A stretch of 64,000 nt of DNA from Strix aluco. Taxonomy: Eukaryota; Chordata; Aves; Strigiformes; Strigidae. The notes below the pieces were generated by a model. The model made no database searches and was not told the origin of the DNA. It saw nothing but the letters and a program-made list of their open reading frames with translations. Made by a program: the position numbers and the translations under genes. This document shows, one piece after another, positions 13,571 to 32,408 of this stretch (its first letter is position 1; each line of letters begins with the position of its first letter). Location: contig NC_133971.1 of assembly GCF_031877795.1 (NCBI RefSeq), positions 85,336,446-85,400,445 on the forward strand, given 5' to 3'.

Positions 13571-13856
13571 TCAGGTGCCTTCCTCCGTGGAGCGGGACTC
13601 AGATTTCAACTTTACAAATTCTCTGGCAACTTCATCATTGGCTCTCTGAGAGAGAATCCTCAGGACTGTAAGTCCAGTCTCATCCATGTGAATCCTGCGC
13701 CCGAGGGGGCACCAGCAAGCACAGCTTCCTTTGTCTGCTATGTCCCTGAGCTGCATCACTGCTATCCCCAGTACCCGGTCCTCCCGAGCAAAGCAGTAAT
13801 CCTTCACACAGACTTGGAGCTCGTAGGCATCAGGGCCATCTTCATTCCCCAGTATG
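13571..13856 (-). CDS. UNC13B: UNC13B last coding exon (C2C end and C-terminal tail)
   Basis: This exon has 286 nt: one base completing Phe, 94 codons and TGA at 13573-13571. It encodes [80 protein letters not shown] and [14 protein letters not shown]. The acceptor is [22 protein letters not shown] and [16 protein letters not shown] are UNC13 C2C hallmarks; the tail SESRSTEEG- is diagnostic of UNC13B among the paralogues I recall. C2C acts at the vesicle or plasma-membrane interface during docking. Confidence 0.97.
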
Positions 13857-15057
13857 CTGAAAAACACACACAAGTTTACTTACAGTTCCTCAGAACGTAT
13901 AAAATCTCTGCAAAATAAAGGTGTCAGCAGCTGACTAGAGTGCTTTGGTGAGCCACAGAAAAATCATTTCTACAGAAAAGCCTGGTCAGAGAGGGAGAAG
14001 TTAAACCTATGGCATATGGGCACTTCGCTGATTTGCAGCTGATAAAGACAAGCTGGCTACTGAAAAGAAAAAACTAACAACCCTTATCAAGTTGCCTTTG
14101 CATCTGTGTGTGTGTGTGTGTGTTTGTTAACCTGCAAAATGAGAGGAGCTGGGAACATTAAAGCCATGCTAATAGGTTTTCAACTCAGATGACTTTAAAC
14201 ATTTCTGCTTCTGTTAAGGGTTGCTTCATTTCAATAATTAATATTTTAATTAGATGAAGTCTTTGTTAAAGATTCAGAACCTTCCATTAAAGCAAAAGCT
14301 AATAAAAATACATCCCCAGCCTTTCTGATGTTTCTAAAATTAAAAGAATAAAAAAAAAGTGGGACAAAATTTCTTCATTTAGAGGAAGCCTGCTTTTCCT
14401 CACATCAAAGAAAAATTATATGGACAGTGCCTCTCCCCTAAGATGTTTACATCTGGTTTGCTGGTCATGTCTTCTCTCATTCTTACTGTGCAACTGGGTG
14501 AGCACTAGTCTGTAGCTCCCTTTGTTGAGCCTTTCAAGAAGGTAGATGCCTTTGTAATAATAAAAGCCAAATAAGAAAAGATCAATACTCGGTGTTGAGA
14601 AAGACTGCAATTTTAGCAGTGCAACTTAACCAGTTCCAAGGGCTGTATCCTTGGAAACAAGTTCAGAAAGCATGTCCCACAGGTCAAGTTTGGATAAAAA
14701 CAAACATTAAGATTAAAAGAACTAAAAATATGTAACAAACTTCTAGCCTCAACTCTACCAATAAAAGATACAAAGTTTATTAGAATGATGGAGCACAGTG
14801 AAATATATTCACAGGACACAGAACGTGTATCAGAATGTAGTCAAAGGACACTGCTGGTATAGAACAAGACCTCAGGATCCCACCCACAACAAACACTCCC
14901 ACAATGTAGCTTCTCCTGCAAGACACCAAAGACTGGGCCAAGCTACCAGTTCACATACTCTTTTGGGCCCTGAGCAGGCTGTTCGTGGACCCTGGAAAAC
15001 CCTATCTGTCCTCTGCATCTGCACTTGTCAGATCCACAGGCTATTTTTCACACTTAC
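13857..15057 (-). other. UNC13B: UNC13B intron (1.2 kb)
   Basis: The intron between the last two coding exons, splitting the codon for Phe. It holds a (TG)n repeat and otherwise AT-rich unremarkable sequence. Confidence 0.9.
14105..14126. repeat. (TG)n microsatellite
   Basis: About ten TG dinucleotides occur within the intron between the last two UNC13B exons. Confidence 0.85.
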
Positions 15058-15217
15058 AAGTGAAAGGTTTCATTGTATTTGGGAGCCCAGTTGTTGCTCT
15101 TTGACTTAGTTGTGAACTTCCTCTTCTTGTCACTCTGATGGGGCCCAATCATGGTGATTTCAACAAATGGACGGAACATGCCAGACGTTTGCCACTTCAG
15201 TTCATTGGCTGCCACAA
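15058..15217 (-). CDS. UNC13B: UNC13B exon (C2C domain core)
   Basis: This exon has 160 nt: two bases completing Val, 52 codons, and TT carried to make Phe with the last exon. It encodes [40 protein letters not shown] and [12 protein letters not shown]. The acceptor is CTTTTCCAG and the donor GTAAGTG. In the first calcium-loop position the sequence reads AANELKW where human UNC13B and UNC13A have AANDLKW, so even the one aspartate usually present in this loop is Glu here. This fits the view that C2C is a calcium-independent membrane-binding C2 domain. Confidence 0.95.
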
Positions 15218-16316
15218 CTGGAAAAGACAGTCACAACCTGATTTACAGTAAATACTCATTTGTTCTGATTGCTCTGGACACCATTCTGCTCTGCTTTTAG
15301 TTTCTTGTTTCAGAGGACAAAGCCCAACCCAAAATACACCAGTGTCCCGACACACATGGGAAGGATGTTTTGTAATATAAAGATATGCTTTTTTGCTCTA
15401 GTTTAAGTTCTGTGAAGGGAATTTAATGCTTGGGACAGCACTCAGCTTTCATTGCATGCATAGTCAAGAAATTAGTCCAAAAAAACAGGCATTCCTGCAG
15501 CTCCGGGCAGGCTGCCCTGCCAGTTCAGTGCTTACGTCTACCTTACGTGTAGGATGAGAAAAAAAAGGGCCATTCTGGGTGTTGATATTAAGGTCTTTGT
15601 TGAAAAGGAAAATGAGACTGCAGGTAAGACAAACATAGCCTACAAGCTGTGGGTGGTTCCAGAACCCAGAATTATTAGCTCTTTAATTCTCATTCCCTCT
15701 CAGGTCACTGCGGGGAACAAACTGAAGCACAGGAAATAGCTCTGAAAATCAGTTTTTGCATTGCAGTGTAGATTTAGCCAGAAGAGAGGCCTGAAGAGCT
15801 GGTTATATAAATCTTTAGAGGAAATTAAAGTAGTTAAATATGCTGTTTTCAAGCAAAGGAGACGAAGGAGGAAGAGATGGATGGGATGAATCACTGCTTT
15901 GGTTATTTTCAGATCAGCTCTTCAGGGATCAACATGGCCTTCAGGACAGGGGAGAGGAGCCTCTCAACTCTTATTGGCTCTGCAATCTCTCTGTTTACAT
16001 TGAGCAATTTTGCAACATCACCCTGTCATGCTGCCCTGTTCTCTGCAGCACAGGCTAAACTGTGGTGCCTGGTGAAAGCCATCATCTGATTTTTGTTTAC
16101 TTCATATATTGTTGCCAATAAACAACAGGACTGTACATTGCCATGTCACCGACTGGACAAGTTCATTTGCTGTTTCTCTACATGTTCCTGATAGGAAACA
16201 GAGAAAACAATTCTGGATTCACATCCCATGAGCTAACACAGAAATATAATGACTGCCAACGGGAGATTTGCCTTGATACAGTCACAGAGCCTGAGCATTA
16301 AGACGTTTCACCATAC
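15218..16316 (-). other. UNC13B: UNC13B intron (1.1 kb)
   Basis: The intron within C2C. No repeat or second exon recognised. Confidence 0.9.
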
Positions 16317-16409
16317 CTTTCACTGTGACCTTGTGTTCACCAGTTCCTGGGTGGGTATACAGGTCAATCTGTATGGACACTTCACCCACAGGATCATCCA
16401 CACCAGAGC
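16317..16409 (-). CDS. UNC13B: UNC13B exon (linker and start of C2C domain)
   Basis: This exon has 93 nt: two bases completing Gly, 30 codons ([30 protein letters not shown]) and one base carried. The acceptor is TTCCAACAG and the donor [21 protein letters not shown](V/I)DL is the UNC13B linker and first beta strand of the C-terminal C2 domain. The intron before it (about 5.2 kb) is where UNC13A carries a further optional insert; nothing comparable was recognised here. Confidence 0.95.
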
Positions 16410-21791
<5,382 letters not shown>

Positions 21792-22189
21792 CTACGAGTA
21801 AAAAGAAACAGGAAAAATACTGAGGAAGAACTGCAACCAGCAACCAACATTTACATGCTATTGCGCGTGCGGATGGCAAAGAGCTGGAAAAATTCACAAA
21901 ACAGCTTCTGTACTGGAAATCTAGCTCTTAGACTAAGTGATACCAACTGCTCATGGCTTTCCTCTTCCAAAGCACTTAAGTATAAACATGCTGGCTCCCA
22001 GCACATGCCAGTCACCTGAGCCTGTTTAGGTTTACATAAACGTGGCGGTATCACTCACTTAGTGCCTTTATTGCTGTAACAGTAGTGACAGACTCCTGCC
22101 ATCTCCTGAACTGGGACAGGCACTACCCTCCCAAATACTATTTGGGAATGCAGCAAGGGATTGACAGAGACAGAAATAGAATCACTTAC

Positions 22190-22270
22190 TTTGATTGTAT
22201 CCAGTGCCAGATCTAAAACAGCACACTGCTTTGGAGTGAGACTCCTAGTTTCTTCTCTCACCATATGATC
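22190..22270 (-). CDS. UNC13B: UNC13B 81-nt exon (MUN domain), [19 protein letters not shown]
   Basis: This exon has 81 nt, 27 codons, phase 0 at both ends: [19 protein letters not shown] then DLALDTIK. The acceptor is TTGTTTGCAG and the donor [32 protein letters not shown] matches UNC13B (UNC13A has [24 protein letters not shown]). It continues directly into QYFHAGG of the next exon across a 398-bp intron. Confidence 0.96.
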
Positions 22271-25200
22271 CTGCAAACAACCATTGTATTTGACATGAAT
22301 ATGCTGTCAAGAAACTAAAGGAAAAGGAGTTCCCAGTATCATCACTTTCTTTGGATTCGTGATGTGGCTACATGGTCACAGTATTAATTCAGCTGTTTAA
22401 GGAACGCTTAATGGAGTCTCCCAGAATTGTTTATTACAGTTTAACTTGAACATAAACGCACTTTCTCTGTCTCTTGCAGGCACAGAAGAGAGAAATAAGG
22501 AAAGGAACTGGACAGAAATAAGTGACAATTTAAAATCAGTTTGTTTCTCAGAAAACCCAAACAGCAGTCTGCTTGCTACTCCTGTCATTCTAGAGCAGCC
22601 ACAACAAAACTCTCAAAATACCACCTAAATCAAGGAATTCTGAGAACCAGATATTGGGCAAAGTTGTTATATGTTGTTTGTGAATTTTTGTCATTCTTCT
22701 ATCTACAAAAGTCACTAATTCATCATATTGTTGGTGTAGAGGAAGAAAAACAAACAAACAAGCAACATGTTCTAGAAAATACCTTTGCTAAAAGAAGTTG
22801 TTCTTATTAAGACCCACCATCTCTAATAACAAGGAGCTGGGAATCGCTTGGGAAGAGATTTCCTTCCCTGTGGTGGGAGCGTATCCCTGTTAGACTCCTA
22901 CCTGACTACAAGGATGTGCCATCCTTTGGTATTTCACTAAGCTCTTTCTCTCTGATGCTTAGGCTAGGTCTCAGGGAAAAATGGCACATTTTAGGAAGTC
23001 AAAGCTTTGCACAAATCCAAATTCTAACTGAGCTGCTGGAGGGTCAGGCCAGCTGACTGCAGCCTGGGTGCTGAAGCATTCATGAAAAAGGTGAGGGCAA
23101 ATCAGGCAAAGGCTACTTATCCCTACTTTAAAGATGTCATAGCCTCTGATACAAGACACTTTCCAGGAAACATGTCTACTAAATTGCCTTTGAGTAAAGC
23201 ATGCCTAGTGTGTGGCATCATGTGTGCATTTCATGCTGATAAATCTGCTGGCTATCTTGCAGCCTGGTGATTCTTCACATGGCTGCTATTCTTCTGATTC
23301 ATTATCCACCACGATCCATCTCCTGCCTGATGGAGACGGGGCTCACACAGTCTAGGCACAGTGCTAGGCATTTGCCACGCTTCTCACAGACATCTAGCTA
23401 GCACTTTGCACAGTTGCTGCATTAAACTGTACGGAAGATGCCTCTCAGGTCAGCAGTATCTCAGACAACTTTGCACTGTGCTTTCTTGAGTACTAGAGAT
23501 GTGCCTCAACTTGCCTCTTTCCCCCACACAGGATGCTCTTGGTCTGGGGACCTTTGTGCGGTGGCACAGTGCTCTGTAAGCTGCAACATATCTTCTGTTG
23601 CGACAAGCTGTCCTTAGGGGAGCAATAGCTCTCCTCCCTCTTCTTCATGAACTGGGAGTAATTCAATTGAAGATGATGTGGCTTCACACTTCAGTACACA
23701 GAGGGCAAAACATTCTTTTCTCTGTCTGACAGTCAGATTAAGTGCACAATCAGCCAGAGCCCACATTCATGGGAGAGGCCAATTTAGTCAGGGTAGCTGT
23801 GTCCCCAAGGCAGAGTGACTTTCGTGTCTGTTGAAATGACTTTCTAGGTCTGCCTGCCAGATTCCTCACACAGTGACAGAAACCAGGTGGTCAGTGTTTT
23901 TCTATTAAACACCTAAAGAGCTCATTCAGCCCTGCTCTGAGCAGTCACCCCACAGTGCCCATGATGTCAATGCACAGCAACACATCACTGCTTTCTAGGA
24001 GTTTCCCTATGCCACTTTGTCCAACGCATTATGTAAATATAACTCAGTAACTGGACTGGTAATGCTTGCACCTACACACAGAGGAGCCCATGACTGTCAT
24101 TTCCCTGCATACCTGCCCTCTGCAAATCCCACACTGTTCCTGTAAAGGACTGCACTTTCCAGATTGCCAGCCAGAGCAAGCCACAAATATTTACATCAAA
24201 TAATTATGCAACTCCAAGCAGAAGAATTTAAAAAAATTTAAAAAATTCCTGGTCTCTGACTCATCCTTGTATTCTCCACAGGTACTCTCAGAACTCTGTG
24301 GTCAGAGCTCAGCTGATTATCCTGAGGGCAGCACAAGGGAGAGAAGGCTGCTGCTCCCTGCTTCCACTGCTGGCTATTAAGCAAACCGAGCAGAGTTTGA
24401 TAATAAAAGGAAAGCAGATATGTGGCACCAAGGTGCCAGGTTTATGGTTGGTTTTCTGAGCATTTTAAAATACACTGTGAAATCGATTTGTCATCACGAC
24501 AAGAGCCTGTCAGTCTCAGTTTTCAGCTGAGTTATCTGATTAACTAGGGCTTTGTTCCCCCTGTTCTATTTAAGACAAATAAAGCTTAAAATCCATCCCG
24601 CAGTTTTCCCAGGCTTTTAGTGGAACTGCAAAATACACAGAAGAGAGGGGCTCTGAAGAGCCATTTACTCAGGCCTTCCCTATTAGCTTGTATGTGCTTG
24701 CAAAAACAAAAGGACAAAAAAAAAAAATCCACAATGCTTACACAGACACAAACAATTTACACTCTTGTAACACCTTTACTCTTCTGGAAATTTTTGGATT
24801 CAACATCTGTCTGAACTAAAGGTCTCCAGAATTCAGGTGGTAGAGTGCTTTTACACTTGCTCTCTTGCCACGTATAAAATCCTGTGTACCTGTACTGCTG
24901 TAGTCCTGTATGTGATCCGCAAATAAAGGCTTGAACACATGCTGGGGCTTGCCTGATTTGCATGATTATGTGCATTTCTAAAAATGCAGTCCAGAGTTAC
25001 CGAAGTTAAGCTTTACAGTAACTGAAGACAGGCTGCTGCTGAGGAATGCCCTTCCTCTGACCAGTGTGAATGGAAAACAGCAAAGCTTCCAACTCGTTCT
25101 TGGCAAACGGCACCTTGTATATACTAACAAATTCCAGTAATGAGAAAATACGGAAGAAGTCAAAGACAACAGTGAATGTCACTGGCTATGCCTGAGAATG

Positions 25201-26749
25201 CAATCAAACCACAGGAACTCACAGTCGTCTGTGCACAAACTTCTCCTTGTGACCTGGGAGGAGAAATGGAGCAAATTCAGAGCTCTCCCCCTTTGACACC
25301 AGGAGTGTGTGTAGAAGGCAGGGATGGCTTCTCTTTCTCAAAATGCTGCATTCTTGCTGATGTTTTTTAAAGGGGAAGAGGATACTCACAGGAACAGGGA
25401 GTCACATTTGGAGGCTGTGGTCCAGCTCCCATTCTCCCAGGTTGGCTACAAAGCTCCTCTCTCCCCATTTCTCCCATGGAAGCAACACAGAGCATTGTAA
25501 ACGCAGGAAGCAGCAGGAAGCAGCGGAGGCAGTGCAATCCTCGGGAGTCACCACTTCACCGGGGACGACAGCCTGGCTGTGGGAGTGCACGGAACTGTCC
25601 CCCAGCACATGTGACAGATATTCCCTTGGGGAACCACACTTGAAAGTTTATGTTATGTCATTGTTAACTGCTATGTAACAGCCTCAAAATGCAGCCAGAG
25701 AAAAGCGTGTGCATCTCATGACCTACCTGCACGTCCAGATCACTTATTAGGATTGTTAATAAGCACTACCTTAAATGAATTGTGTACTGTCCTGACTCAT
25801 AAACATGTGTATGTAAAATGTGTCTGCTGGGCAAGGGAAACAGTCGTATAAGGACAGCTGTAACAAGTGCACAAGACAAAAAAAAAGATCATGGGAAAAG
25901 ACAAATGCATTTTGAAATTGCACTAATCACTTAGGAGAATGCCCTTTGCTGCGGGAAAATTTCCCTGATCACGCTCTGAGACAGAGTTCACATCCAGCTC
26001 CGTCTTCCTTGCAGCACAGTTTGTGCCCTGTGACGCTTCAGATTTAGACCGCTTGCACAACACCTGTTTTGTAGCACAAGTCAAACCACAACGTAGTGCA
26101 ATCTGAATGTTGTAAGGCATCACTATTTTCATACCATTCCTGTCGTGACCAGTGAATTAATGCTTGATTGGCTTATGATGAGGTGGTGTGCACTTAGTAA
26201 TGCTCATGTCATGCACTGTCAAAACACATCAACATAGCCTTCATGCTAAATGCCAGCTTGCCTGTAAAGAGAGCCCACGCAGAAGGAATTTACAGACACA
26301 GGCTCTCTTCCATAAGCAACAGTTATTTTTGCAACAGTTCATCTAATTAATCAATAGCTAGCACAATCATCTTTCTGACTGATACTCTCATCATTATTAT
26401 ATCTCCATTATGCCTTACGTAGGAGCCTCCCTTTTATACATGGGGATACAGAGGAACTGGCCAGATATTGAGAACTGTACTTTTTTTCATTTTAAATTGA
26501 TATACCAAACTGATCACTGTATTTACAGAAGAAACTACTTTGATGATTAAACCCACAATAAAATTTAACAGTTAAACAGAATACTACTGCTAGCAGAATG
26601 CATTTAAAAGCACATTTAATGCATTTAAAAGCATTTCTCTACAATTGCATTGAACAAAAAAAACCACTGGAAGCACAAGACATGCTATGTGCTACTACAC
26701 TTCCCATGCTTACACAATGGACATTAACACAAGCCATGCAGAACAATAC
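22271..26749 (-). other. UNC13B: UNC13B intron (4.5 kb)
   Basis: It holds the 16-bp direct repeat near 26.6 kb. A possible faint MIR-like string around 26430 was too weak to list. Otherwise nothing recognised. Confidence 0.85.
26597..26633. repeat. 16-bp direct repeat downstream of exon 26750-26806
   Basis: AATGCATTTAAAAGCA is repeated at 26597-26612 and 26618-26633 with a 5-bp spacer. It sits about 120 bp on the 3' side of the exon in transcript orientation. Confidence 0.8.
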
Positions 26750-26806
26750 CTTCAACTTTGACAAGTGTCCCAGTTCCTTAGCAGCACTGAAAATCAACTG
26801 TGTGCC
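26750..26806 (-). CDS. UNC13B: UNC13B 57-nt exon (MUN domain), GTQLIFSAAKELGHLSKLK
   Basis: This short exon of 57 nt (19 codons, phase 0 to phase 0) encodes GTQLIFSAAKELGHLSKLK. The acceptor is CAATCATAG and the donor GTATTGTTC, weaker than its neighbours. It joins LTDHT upstream and [13 protein letters not shown] downstream, exactly as in the human paralogues (LTDQT-GTQLIF...LSKLK-DHMVRE). It sits alone between introns of 7.7 kb and 4.5 kb and is too short to appear as a Met-initiated open frame. Confidence 0.95.
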
Positions 26807-29800
26807 CTATGATTGCAAGAAGTTAGAAAAGAAAGGAAGGGGGGAAAAAAAAGATTATAAACAAGCTTAGCATGTTTTTCCTTTGAGCAAGTCAGTTCAC
26901 AGCTAGAACTTTACATAACCACTCCAAGGCCAGTCACAAAAAGTTGACTCCTTGCCAGTTTATTACCTAGAATAAAACCTGGCATTTCCGTGGATACTAC
27001 ATCAAGAGCTATTTCGGAGCACAATATTCTGCTAACTGGTTCACCCTTGCTTACAGCTGCCACCCATTTAAACAGGATGCGCCTTCAAGTGGATTGCACG
27101 GGCTGGGAGTGAAGGCAGTGCATTCGCTTCATCTCCAAGCGCTCCTTTAGATTTCAAGTCTAAATACACATGAAGACAGCATAAGACTGGCCAAAGAAAA
27201 AGATCACACAATTGATGACAACCTCTCTATAGAAGTAGAGCTCAATCAGTGGGGTGGGGGTAAGCACACATCAGATTAGAAACAAAACTGGATCTGAGCA
27301 GTTTCTGGGTGAGAGAGCGGCAAACAAAGTCCAGTGAATACTACAGCATCGCCTTTACATGTCAAAAGCTTGGCCAATGGCTCTTCTTCCTCCACTGTGG
27401 CTTACTGATGCTGTATGACCAGTGAAGAAACAAAAAGGGAAGATAAATCCCAGTGATGGGAAATCTTGCTTCAAGTCACTTACACTCTAGCATAATGGAT
27501 TTTTACATACTTTCTCTGCAATGGTTACAACAAAGAAATTTTTCCGTTTCTCCAACACAGCATTTCTCTGTTGTGTATTATTGTTTTTGCCTGGGGAGTG
27601 AAGTCCAAAACTTAATGAGAAAGCCAAAAGCAACCAAGACAATTCTCCAGTCTCTTCTCCCAGAGGTGCTTTATGGGGTGTGCTGGAATTTATTTTCTTC
27701 CACTTCGCTCTTTTTCATTCATCTGATTTTGCCTTTTTCTTTAAAAAAAGTCACAACTACCTATTACCCTGCTCAGAATAAAACCTCAGCCTACTGTAAT
27801 TCTGGCTATGAATTGCACATCTTTCATACCACGAAACTTTGCCCTCCATTTCATCCCTTTCAGGCTACTTAGATTTGGGCTTTAGGACCAAGACAAAGCT
27901 ACAGGTGCCCCATCTTCCCTAATTAAACCTCCCCCCCATTATCTCTCTCAGGAAAGCCTTGGGTATGTGAGGAGCACTGCCCTCTCAAAGATGATCTTTG
28001 GCTCTCCTCACTTGTAATTGGTCATTAGGAGCTAGCAGTATGTGTAAATGTCACCACAGGTATCAGTTGAGAAGTGTCTGGGGAATGTCCCAGCTGAATG
28101 CCTGAAATAAGCTTCCAGGGACAGACACTGGTGGGTGTCACTTCCCAGTAGGGTCTTTTTGCTCAGGGAAATACTTGGGATAAGATGAAGCCCATTTTAT
28201 TTGAGGACTGCTGGCTCCATGAGGACCACATTTCCCCAAAGGTCTCCAGTAAATCCAGTTCTCCTTTCCACAGCCCTCCTTCCTCCTTCTTTACTACCCG
28301 TTCTCAACAGTCTTTCACTCTCCCACTTAACCACAACTGCCATGACGACTCCTCACTCCTAAATCCCTCAAACTGTAACAAAGCAAGATGTAAACCCGGA
28401 AATATTATATTTCCCTTTGCCCCTGCCTATGCCACTCAGTTGTTTTCTTTGCTGCCTTCTTCAGTATTTGTTGCCTTTTAAGTCAGCAGTCTGTGGTGCA
28501 GGAACTATCCCATACAGTCACTTGCAGAGGAGACACTGGGAACTGTGTGCTACTGCAAAGATCATTGCTAAAATAATTCTTTTTTTTTCTAGGATTAAAG
28601 TTAACATCAGCCCCACAGATGGGTTCCCCTCAGCCAAAAAGTGTCTTTATACTGGTCGCTAGAGGTAGCAGGTACCCTTTTACAGAAGAAAAGCAGGCAA
28701 ACAGTTTACAGCTGTAACACTGGAAAGACTGAGACCTGCTTTAGGGACAATGGGCACCCTCTGCTCAGCAGCAGTCCACAAGTGAATTTTTAGATGACAT
28801 ACTTTTTCTTTAGTTTTGTCAGCTTCAGAAATTTCTTCAAGCTGAAAGACTCTGTGACCTCAAATCACAGACAATCTCTTTATTTGCTCTATCCGTAATG
28901 ATCACCTAACCCTCACTGTTCCTCAGCCTTTTATGTTTGCTGAATACAGTTCAATACAAAATGAACATTATTGACTTTGTAGCTAAACAGACGCTCTTGA
29001 TAATTGATTAAATTCACAACTCTTAAGGGGGGAAAAGTGCAGGCAAGGATAATGCATCCATAAAGGAAAGCTTCTGAAATGAGACTGGGGCTTCACTTAC
29101 TGCCAGTATCCAATGGGTAGTGTTAAGGAGTACAGCTCTCTAAACTGAAAGAGTACAAAATTCTCTGTATTTCCAGTGAGCGAGGTTGAACATGACTGCA
29201 CACCAGGAGCAACACAGACATTTCACTGTGGGCCACACCAAATAACCCACCAGGGGACATGGCTTCAGCCAGCGCTCTGGTACCCAAAAGCACCTGCTCT
29301 TCTGTACAATTGGTCATGAAGTTTGTTTGACTTATGGGTCATAAAACTTAAGGTTTTCATGACTGTTGACCAAACAGAAAAGAAAAAAAATTTTGTATAA
29401 CCTGAATTTTGAAAAAGTTAAGTCAGGAGTCTCAAAACACACTAACATTGACATTCCTTGATCCAGTATTTTCAACTTTCATTGGACACTTTTGTTTTTA
29501 ATATACATTTAAACAACAACATTAACTAGCCTAGGCATATAGTCTCCCTGCCGCAGGCTTCTAAGGAGGGCAGGTTGGTAACGCTGAACAGTACCCAGTG
29601 ACTTGATACGCTTCAAGGAACAAAGCTGCTCAGATAACTACTCCTCAGTTCTTGCCCGCTAAGAAAATCCTCATCAGTCAGTGCCAATCTCTGTCAATGT
29701 GTCTGCAAAGAGAAGCTATTTTACTGTTACATTGAGTTTGTCATCAATGCTGGTAACATCTAATCAAAATCTGGACAGGTCCTACCTCTGCCAAATGGCG

Positions 29801-32408
29801 TTCTTGTAAACAAGATGCTACACCTCCTCAAAGAAGTTATTTATTCATGGAAAACATAACAAAACTCTACAGACATCACTTATTCCAGGTGCGCCTCTAG
29901 GGAATGAAAACAACTAAACTTAAATATCAGGTAGTTTTGAGAAAAGCTGCCCACAATGGAATTGATTAAAATGCCAAGGATAGAAGATGAGGAAAAATTA
30001 AGTCCTTATTATGAACTGTTTCTGCCTAGCTATGTGGCAAATGTAGCTGGAAAGAGGACAGACCTTAGTGCTGGTTTTCCTGGTTCTTCCTAAACTTTTT
30101 GGAAACATCTACAGTCCATAACACAAAGATTTTACATTCCTTGTTAATGGTCTGACTGTTTTATTCCACTCAGTGAGAGCATTTAGAAAAGGATCATCAG
30201 CTGACTCAAGTCTAACTGCTAGAAGCCAACAGCACTGCACTGATTTATATTCCAAGAGGCTCAAACTCTCACAGCTTAACTGTCCTACTGCTCCGTTGAC
30301 AAAGTTAGGAAACAAAAGCCTACTGCAAGTCTTTTGAATTTCAGTCCTTTTTTTAAAAACATATTATTACTCAGGCTTATTTTTCTGCGACATACCAGTG
30401 CAAGAAAGTTTCATCTGGTATTGTACGTTCCTTTCCCAGACTTTTTAAATTCCTACATTCATCAACAGTGAGATCTGATCTTTTATTAGCAGCATTTAAG
30501 TTAATTTAAAAAAACTTCATCATCAGGCAATGTTTTCTACCACCCATTAAAAATTAAAGACTATTTTTTAGCTGTTGTGGTGTACGAAACACTGAGAAAA
30601 TAGGCTTAAAAGTAGGAATGAAAAAGGGAAAATAATTGCCTGTTGGTACAGAGATCTGGGCACATGTGCAGTTCACAGACCATCATTTCATTCAAGGCTA
30701 AGAAAGCTTTTTCTCCTCAGCACAGAGGCAGCCTTGGACTTTTTTTCTCCTAGCTAGCACAAGGGAGAGGATTCATTTAAACCAACACAAGTTAAGAAAG
30801 GTTTCAGAAAACTTCTTAAAGCCACACTCTCCTCCACCACAGAATAGCTCTGGAGTAGTGTTGCTTGCAGACAAGCCTGAAGAACAGACAGTTTGGAAGT
30901 CATGTTTAAAATCTGTCTGCAGCTTAACGAAAATTTTATTCTTATCCTGGACCACGTTCTCATCTAGTGAAGAGAAGTCTGACAAGTAGCAAAAGCACAG
31001 TGAGCACAAATGGAGCCTCACATGAATGTCTGCAGCATACCGTGCGAAATAAAGGACAGGCTCCAGAGGCATCATCTGTGTGTAAATTAAGCAACTATTC
31101 ACTGACCTGACTAGTCACTGATGGCATGCTATAGTCTCGTCCTAAGCAGCAAGGGAGAATGAAATGTATAACTAATCCGTTAATATCCCTAAGCATTGTG
31201 CACTGAACCCCAAAATAAAGATTCCCAGCGATCTGTGTTTGCATAGCCACTCATCTAAGACAGAGAGTGCTTAATTAAATGTGGATCTTTACTTAAAACT
31301 AGTGAGGTGTGAACTACTTGGTGAGTTACTGGAGATGCCTTGCTACTAATCTCACAACCCACAGGCAGTCAATGCTCAGAGAGGTAGAAGACACTCATCT
31401 GAAAGTTATTAAGGCACCCGCAGGTTGTCTGGCAGTAGCTGACTGCTTTCTCACCTGAGACCCACCCTACACAAAATCTTCCAGAAGCAGCAGAGAATGG
31501 AAGGAGCTCAGATTTTCTTTCCTGTGTAATACAGGCTGAGCTAATTTAAGTGGAATAGATGGGTCTGGGGAGTAACAGGCATTAAAGCTCTGTGCAGTGG
31601 CAGGGTCATGCAAGTGTCAAGCGAGACACACTGCAGTGTGTCAGGAACCTTCTACCCAAGTATGTTTTCCATGACCACCATCAAAAACACTTTTGCACTT
31701 CTGGCAGTTTTACAGAAAGGAGAGAAAATATTCCATAAAAGGGACTCTTCTACCGTGAATATCCCCTACTTCTTAAGGGCTGCAGAGGAGTTTTAGGAGG
31801 GACATCCTCACCCAGTGGTCCTTCAAACATGGAGAGGCAGCACTATGGCTTTCTATTGCTGAGGGCTGGGAGGAAAGTGAGTTACAGTGGCTGGGGCTCT
31901 TTCTGTGTCTGATGTGAATTCAAAAGAAGAAAAAAAGAAAGCAAAATTAGGTAAGAGGTGCATGGCAAAGAAGTAGAACAGCAAAGAGAAAGTACTGCTT
32001 CTGCCCACACTGCCAAGCCCGAGGTTTGCATTGCCTTGCCCTGCCAGCCATCACTACTAGGGATGATGAAAAGCTGGTGGTGACAGAATAAATCACTATG
32101 TCCCAGGGGATAGTGGAAGCAGCTCTTTGCCCTTATAGCCCATCCAGCCTTGCCACAGGTTCCCTGCTCAAGGACTGCAAACAAGACCATTTTAATCACT
32201 GCATTGTTCACAACTGCCTTTCTGAAACAGCAACTCTTTTCCAGTTTGGATGAGTTCAGCCTCCTCACTATGATACAGCTGATTAGACAGCTAAAATCCA
32301 GCTGTGAGCATTTTGCATTATCTCAGACAACCAAGGATGCACTTCATGACACAAAAAGAGCTTCTCTATTTGAAACTAAAGTGACAGCAACAAGAAACTC
32401 TTTGTACG

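Noticed and set aside
27453..27872. 139-codon plus-strand open frame
   Set aside because: Composition and content look random, no family resemblance, and it sits in an UNC13B intron.
28800..28860. Minus-strand KLTKLK-like segment, first thought to be the exon ending LSKLK
   Set aside because: The genuine 57-nt exon with GTQLIFSAAKELGHLSKLK and correct phases was found at 26750-26806.
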